A stretch of 64,000 bases of DNA from Natronomonas gomsonensis (GTDB taxonomy: Archaea > Halobacteriota > Halobacteria > Halobacteriales > Haloarculaceae), in the NCBI RefSeq assembly GCF_024300825.1, contig NZ_CP101323.1:1364001-1428000 (forward strand), written 5' to 3'. The position numbers and the translations under genes were made by a program. Below, piece after piece: positions 60,144-64,000 of the stretch (the first letter of the stretch is position 1; every line of letters starts with the position of its first letter). Under the pieces are notes generated by a model. The model saw only the letters and a list, made by a program, of their open reading frames with translations. It was not told the DNA's origin and made no database searches.

Positions 60144-60821
60144 ATGGTCGTTCTCGCAACGAAACTGTACGTCGGCGGCGATGCAAAGCAGCGGTCGTTG
60201 GACTCACTGACGTCGCTCGTCGAAAACGACCTCGCGGACCTCGACGTCGAATTCACCGTCGGGCTTCGAGACGACGGCTTCCCGTCGGTGACGATTACCG
60301 GCGAGGACGCACCCGTGGCACGGAACCTGTTGGCCGAGGAGTGGGGTGCAGTCACGCCACACCGCGACGCCAGCGAAACGTACGTCGGCACGCTGGAATC
60401 GTGGGATGACGAAGGGTTCATCCTCGATGCGGGCGAACCGGTCCGGATTCCGGCCGACGAACTCGGCTTGGGACAGGGCAATCCCGACCAGATTCGCAGG
60501 CGGTTCGGCCTCGTCCAGCACATGCCGCTTCGGTTCGTCGAGGGCGAAGCGGACGAACCGGCCCGCCTCGCCGACGACGAGCGGGACCGACTGTACGAGT
60601 GGACGCGCGGAACCGACCGCGTGAACGTCAACAGCGCGACGCGTGCGGAGGTTCGGGCGACCGTCAACCGGTCTGGCCACGCCGAGGACATCGTCACCGT
60701 CGAGCGCCTCGGTCTGCTCGAACAGAGCATCATCTGCCGTGAGGAAACCGACGGCCCGGGACTGCTCTCCGACATCGGCCCGCACCTCCGCTCGGAGTTA
60801 CTCGTCGTCGTCACCGACTGA
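60144..60821 (+). CDS. DUF2110 family protein
   Basis: 225 residues, archaeal family of unknown function. The N-terminal MVVLATKLYVGGDAKQRSLDSL and central ESWDDEGFILDAGEPVRIPADELGLGQGNPDQIRRRFGLVQHMP are recognisable. RVNVNSATRAEVRATVNRSGHAEDIVTVERLGLLEQSIIC follows. Tight coupling to tfe (three bases) suggests a role in transcription, but none has been shown to my knowledge. Confidence 0.85.
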   Translation: MVVLATKLYVGGDAKQRSLDSLTSLVENDLADLDVEFTVGLRDDGFPSVTITGEDAPVARNLLAEEWGAVTPHRDASETYVGTLESWDDEGFILDAGEPVRIPADELGLGQGNPDQIRRRFGLVQHMPLRFVEGEADEPARLADDERDRLYEWTRGTDRVNVNSATRAEVRATVNRSGHAEDIVTVERLGLLEQSIICREETDGPGLLSDIGPHLRSELLVVVTD

Positions 60822-60824
60822 GCC

Positions 60825-61640
60825 ATGAACCGACGCCTCCTCGCCGCCGTCGCCCTCGTCTGTTTCCTCGGATTATCCGGCTGTACGGCCATCTTCGGCG
60901 CCAACGTCGACGACCCCGAGGCGCTGTCGGCCGATGCCAACTACGACTACGACACCGACTACGACGCCTCACTCGTCCTCAACCGCGACAACTACACCGC
61001 CGTCTACAACGTCTCACGGAAGACGGTCGGTGACGAGGGCGAAATCGAGTTGTACACCACCGACGCGCTGGCGGTCGAGCGGCCCTTGGAGCTACGCGGC
61101 CTGCAGTTCCGCTACCCCAACGGGACGGTGTTGCGCTACACCAGCGACGGCGATGTCGTCCGCACAGACACCGGTGAAACCGTCGACACACTCGAAGTCG
61201 ACAGCACCCGACAGCGCTCAATCGTGGAGTTGCCGGCCGAGGAGGGCCAACTTGCCTTCACGACGCCCCGGAACGGAAAACAGCTAACCGTCGAAACACC
61301 CGTCAACGGCAGTTACGAGGTCGCGCTGCCCCCGAACACGGACGCCTCGATTCCGCTGTTGTCACAGGTTCGCCCCGAAAACGACGACCGCCGCGAAGTC
61401 GGCGACCGCGTCGTCCTGACCTGGGAGAACCTCGATAGCTCGGTGCTCGTCCTGCGGTGGTACCTCAACCGCGACATCTGGCTGTTCGGCGGACTGGCTG
61501 CCATCGGGACCCTCATCGGCCTCGTTGGCGGCGTCTACTACTACCTGCAGATACAGCGAGCGAAGGAACGCCGCCAGGAGGAGGGCATCGACATCGAGTA
61601 CGACGACGACGGCGACGGGCCACCGCCGGGAATGCGTTGA
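60825..61640 (+). CDS. DUF5803-like membrane lipoprotein
   Basis: 271 residues. The N-terminus MNRRLLAAVALVCFLGLSGC has a lipobox with Cys20, and the twin Arg at positions 3-4 hints at Tat export. An extracellular beta-rich domain follows (SLVLNRDNYTAVYNVSRKT, LELRGLQFRYPNGTVLRYTSD). A C-terminal membrane helix (WLFGGLAAIGTLIGLVGGVYYYL) and a charged, Pro-rich tail (YDDDGDGPPPGMR) end it. It starts three bases after DUF2110. Function is unknown; the family name is from memory. Confidence 0.82.
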   Translation: MNRRLLAAVALVCFLGLSGCTAIFGANVDDPEALSADANYDYDTDYDASLVLNRDNYTAVYNVSRKTVGDEGEIELYTTDALAVERPLELRGLQFRYPNGTVLRYTSDGDVVRTDTGETVDTLEVDSTRQRSIVELPAEEGQLAFTTPRNGKQLTVETPVNGSYEVALPPNTDASIPLLSQVRPENDDRREVGDRVVLTWENLDSSVLVLRWYLNRDIWLFGGLAAIGTLIGLVGGVYYYLQIQRAKERRQEEGIDIEYDDDGDGPPPGMR

Positions 61641-61670
61641 GGTTTACCGGGTGGCTCACCTACGCCGTGT

Positions 61671-62363
61671 ATGAACATCGCTGTGGTGTGTGTCGGCGAC
61701 GAACTGCTCTCCGGTGACACCGTCAACACGAACGCCGCGTGGCTCGGCGAACGACTCACCGAACGTGGTGTAACCGTCGAGCGGACGACGGTCGTCCCCG
61801 ACCGCATCGCCGACATCGCACGCGTCGTCAACGAGTACCGAGCGGAGTACGACGCCGTCGTCACGACGGGCGGTCTCGGCCCGACGCACGACGACATGAC
61901 GATGGATGGCGTCGCCGCCGCCTTCGGCCGGAGCGTCGAGACGAACGAGGCGGCACTCGAGTGGCTCGACGCCGAGGGCGGTTACCACGCCGCGGACCTC
62001 GCGGCGGGGACGGCCGACCTTCCGGTCGGTTCGGAGCCGATACACAACCCCGAAGGCGTCGCACCCGGCTGTGTCATCGAGAACGTCTACGTCCTGCCGG
62101 GCGTTCCCACGGAGATGAAAGCGATGTTCGAGGCGATAAAAGACGACTTCGAAGGCGAGCGACGCCACGTCACCGAAGTCGTCGTCGACGAACCCGAAAG
62201 CGCCCTCGTCGAGCGATTCAACGAGTTACAGGAGCGCTTCGGCGTGAAAGTCGGAAGCTATCCCGGCGAGTTCGTCCGGGTGAAAATCGAGAGTACCGAC
62301 GAGGCAGCCATCGAAGCGGCCGAAGCGTGGCTCCGGGAGCGAGCCGACGCGGTCGAGGCCTGA
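61671..62363 (+). CDS. CinA-like molybdopterin-binding domain protein
   Basis: 230 residues with only the MoaB/MogA-like N-terminal domain of CinA. Motifs are VCVGDELLSGDTVNTNAAWLGERL and VVTTGGLGPTHDDMTMDGVAAAFG. VYVLPGVPTEMKAMFEAIKDDF follows. In CinA the domain has ADP-ribose pyrophosphatase or nucleotide-repair activity; in archaea the activity is not settled. The C-terminal nicotinamide-nucleotide amidase part is absent, which is usual for archaeal members. Confidence 0.9.
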   Translation: MNIAVVCVGDELLSGDTVNTNAAWLGERLTERGVTVERTTVVPDRIADIARVVNEYRAEYDAVVTTGGLGPTHDDMTMDGVAAAFGRSVETNEAALEWLDAEGGYHAADLAAGTADLPVGSEPIHNPEGVAPGCVIENVYVLPGVPTEMKAMFEAIKDDFEGERRHVTEVVVDEPESALVERFNELQERFGVKVGSYPGEFVRVKIESTDEAAIEAAEAWLRERADAVEA

Positions 62364-62480
62364 TTATCGGTAGAGATACCACAGCCAGCCGACGGTGATG
62401 AGCAGACAGGCAGCGAAGACGAGCCAGCCGGAGGCGTTGATAGCGAGTTCGTTGACGTTCTCCTGCAGTGGGATGTACAT
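62364..62480 (-). CDS. 38-residue single-pass membrane protein
   Basis: Reads MYIPLQENVNELAINASG, then a hydrophobic helix LVFAACLLITVGWLWYLYR ending at TAA. Start ATG at 62480 and stop at 62364-62366, directly after the CinA-like gene's stop on the other strand. The Trp/Tyr-rich membrane end and well-formed frame suggest a real small protein. A TATA-like CTTAATAAAT (62514-62505 on the minus strand) lies about 25-34 bases upstream, fitting a leaderless transcript. Function is unknown. Confidence 0.7.
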   Translation of the reverse strand: MYIPLQENVNELAINASGWLVFAACLLITVGWLWYLYR

Positions 62481-62504
62481 GCCGTTTCGTTGCCGGGGGC
62501 CGCT

Positions 62505-62514
62505 CTTAATAAAT
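62505..62514 (-). promoter_or_regulatory. BoxA of the 38-residue membrane protein gene
   Basis: The plus strand reads ...CTCTTAATAAATTCCC; on the minus strand ATTTATTAAG is a strong AT-rich TATA element in otherwise GC-rich DNA, 25-34 bases before the ATG at 62480. This supports real expression of the short gene. Confidence 0.6.
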
Positions 62515-62578
62515 TCCCTTTCGAGCGGTGGGGTTGACGGACCGCGTCGTTTTTGGCCGGGGCGGCCCGTGCTCCGGT

Positions 62579-63649
62579 ATGCGACGCATCGGGCTCGTGG
62601 TCAACCCAATCGCGGGGATGGGCGGCCGCGTCGGGCTGAAAGGTACCGACAACAAGGTCGAGGAGGCCCGCCGCCGCGGCGCCGAACCGCGGGCACCGAC
62701 CCGCGCTCGACAGGCGCTGGAACACCTGCGCGAACAGCCCGTCGAGGTCGAGTTGTACACCTACGGCGGTGTGATGGGCGAAGACGAGGCCGTCGCCGCC
62801 GGGTTCGACCCCGTCGTCGTCGGCGACTCCGAAACGGACGAGACCGCCTCGGCCGACACCCGCGAGGCCGTTCGGCGACTCGTCGAGGCCGGCGTCGACC
62901 TCGTGTTGTTCGTCGGCGGCGACGGGACTGCCGTCGACGTGGCCGAGGCCCTCGAAGACATCGACGGTGAGGTTCCGGTGCTCGGCGTCCCCGGTGGCGT
63001 GAAGGTGTACTCGTCGGTGTTCGCGGTCACTCCCCGGGCCGCCGGCCGCATCGCCACCACCTTCGAGCGAACCGAAACCCGCGAGGTCAACGACATCGAC
63101 GAGGACGCCTACCGCGGCGGCGACGTGAACACCGAACTGAAAGCGCTCGTCGAAGTCCCCGTCGGCGACGAGATACAGTCCTCGAAGCAAATCGGCGGCG
63201 GTACCGTCGAAGCGCTCGCGGCCGCCGTCGCCGGCGACATCCGCGACGACGACGCGACCTACGTGCTCGGGCCCGGCTCTACGGTCGACGCCGTCAAGAC
63301 CGAACTCGGGTTCAACGGGTCGCCACTGGGCGTCGACGTGTGGCGCGGGGATAGCGTTCTCGCGGCCGACGCCAGCGAGTCCGACATCCTCGCTTCCCTC
63401 GGCGAGCGCAACGTCATCGTCGTCTCCCCCATCGGCGGACAGGGGTTCATTTTCGGCCGTGGCAACGACCAAATCTCCCCCGAAGTTATCCAGCGCTCGG
63501 ATATCGAAGTCATCGCCTCCAAACAGAAACTCGACGATATCGGCGTCCTCCGGGTCGACACGGGCGACCCCGAACTCGACGAGGCGTTGCGGGGCTGGCA
63601 GCGCGTCCGCGTCGGGAAGTTCGAACGCCGCCTGCTGAAAGTCGTCTGA
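62579..63649 (+). CDS. ATP-NAD kinase family protein
   Basis: 356 residues. The N-terminal IGLVVNPIAGMGGRVGLKGTDN and LVLFVGGDGTAVDVAEAL give the NAD-kinase/diacylglycerol-kinase fold GGDGT motif. VLGVPGGVKVYSSVFAVTPRAAG and VLGPGSTVDAVKTELGFNGSPLGVDVW identify the archaeal/proteobacterial 'ATP-NAD kinase family' group distinct from classical NadK. VVVSPIGGQGFIFGRGNDQISPEVI follows. Substrate is not certain; NAD(H) or acetoin/dihydroxyacetone-type kinase activity has been proposed for relatives. ATG 62579. Confidence 0.9.
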   Translation: MRRIGLVVNPIAGMGGRVGLKGTDNKVEEARRRGAEPRAPTRARQALEHLREQPVEVELYTYGGVMGEDEAVAAGFDPVVVGDSETDETASADTREAVRRLVEAGVDLVLFVGGDGTAVDVAEALEDIDGEVPVLGVPGGVKVYSSVFAVTPRAAGRIATTFERTETREVNDIDEDAYRGGDVNTELKALVEVPVGDEIQSSKQIGGGTVEALAAAVAGDIRDDDATYVLGPGSTVDAVKTELGFNGSPLGVDVWRGDSVLAADASESDILASLGERNVIVVSPIGGQGFIFGRGNDQISPEVIQRSDIEVIASKQKLDDIGVLRVDTGDPELDEALRGWQRVRVGKFERRLLKVV

Positions 63650-63652
63650 CCG

Positions 63653-64000
63653 TCAGTCCCACTCGGGGAGATACTCGCCCTCGATTGGTGGGTCGGTGCT
63701 GACCCACTCCGCGCGGGCGGCGTCGCTCGTTATCGTCGTCGCCGGGCCGCCGTCGAGGCTGTAGGTGAGTGTCACATCCGACAGCGAGCAGTGTGCGTTG
63801 TACCGGAGGGCGTCGTCCGGCGCCATGTACGACACCGTCTGCCAGTGGTCGGTGTCGGCCTCAACGGTCGCCTGTAGTTCGATGCCTTCGCCCTCGCCGC
63901 GGAACCGCCAGTGACCCGGTTCGTCGTGGAGGGTTCGGTTCGCCGAGGGACTCCACGGGACGACGTGTTTCACGCGATTGAGTGGGTACACCTCGCCGTC
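63653..64000 (-). CDS. Unidentified protein, C-terminal part (5' end outside window)
   Basis: About 115 residues up to the window edge. The frame stays open to base 64000 and continues DGEVYPLNRVKHVVPWSPS, so the gene probably starts beyond the window. Visible sequence is RFRGEGEGIELQATVEADTDHWQTVSYM, then ALRYNAHCSLSDVTLTYSLDG, ending STDPPIEGEYLPEWD. It looks like an antiparallel beta barrel of lipocalin or tocopherol-cyclase type, but I cannot confirm a family. It converges on the ATP-NAD kinase gene with a three-base gap. Confidence 0.65.
   Translation of the reverse strand, partial: DGEVYPLNRVKHVVPWSPSANRTLHDEPGHWRFRGEGEGIELQATVEADTDHWQTVSYMAPDDALRYNAHCSLSDVTLTYSLDGGPATTITSDAARAEWVSTDPPIEGEYLPEWD

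Overview
The window comes from a halophilic archaeon of class Halobacteria. The sequence is GC-rich, the predicted proteins are strongly acidic, many genes look leaderless with a TATA box about 27 bases before the start codon, secreted proteins carry twin-arginine signals, and there are archaeal markers (uS15, eS1, Pcc1, TFE alpha, Trm56, RNase P component 4, archaeal RibL). A Natronomonas-like or related genus is plausible, but I cannot fix it from the sequence. No rRNA, tRNA, intact insertion sequence or CRISPR array was seen.

Left part (1-18 kb). A minus-strand group (RNase P component 4, YhbY-like RNA binder, MscS channel cut by the window edge) precedes a plus-strand informational operon: rps15, a degenerate RecJ/Cdc45-like gene, pcc1 (KEOPS) and rps3ae. 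The DNA upstream of rps15 can fold into a three-way junction. Then come a halocyanin-like lipoprotein, a CDP-alcohol phosphatidyltransferase, an AT-richer lipoprotein gene, a hairpin-rich intergenic element, a HEAT-repeat protein, a surface phospholipase-D-like protein, an S1/OB/DHH nuclease, a JAMM protease with FAD synthase, two glycosyltransferases, a DUF420 membrane protein with a folate cyclo-ligase, and an ABC-2 export system.

Aerobic respiration dominates the middle. From 17.7 to 26.8 kb lie a CtaA/CtaB-type heme O synthase and coxB, coxC and coxA, interspersed with small membrane proteins typical of haloarchaeal cox clusters. From 33.1 to 45.5 kb lies an 11-subunit complex I without the NADH-input module NuoEFG: nuoA-B-CD-H-I and, separated by about 2.2 kb of unrelated DNA, nuoJ1-J2-K-L-M-N. 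The break holds a cupin gene, AT-rich DNA and a frameshifted Tat-secreted protein gene. The promoters of coxB and nuoA share an exact 15-base sequence next to the TATA box, which suggests common control of complex I and the terminal oxidase. Between the two respiratory blocks are a stress protein, an acyl-CoA ligase, the methylmalonyl-CoA mutase large subunit, a CBS/ParB-like protein and a TrkA-N/DHH phosphoesterase.

Right part (45.6-64 kb). purE and purK are separated by a divergently oriented secreted subtilase. They are followed by an Agl23-like membrane glycosyltransferase, a GNAT enzyme, ribH, an aminotransferase, a Bat-type PAS/GAF/HTH regulator, a Gly/Met-rich low-complexity protein, a PGF-CTERM surface protein operon, DUF2797, a BsuPI-like protein, a nucleotide-sugar epimerase, trm56, tfe-DUF2110-DUF5803, a CinA-like protein, a 38-residue membrane protein and an ATP-NAD kinase family protein.

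Most genes are ordinary housekeeping genes. The points that look least explained are the shared cox/nuo promoter motif, the rps15 leader structure, the two-copy hairpin framework element, and the two interrupted operons (nuo and pur).
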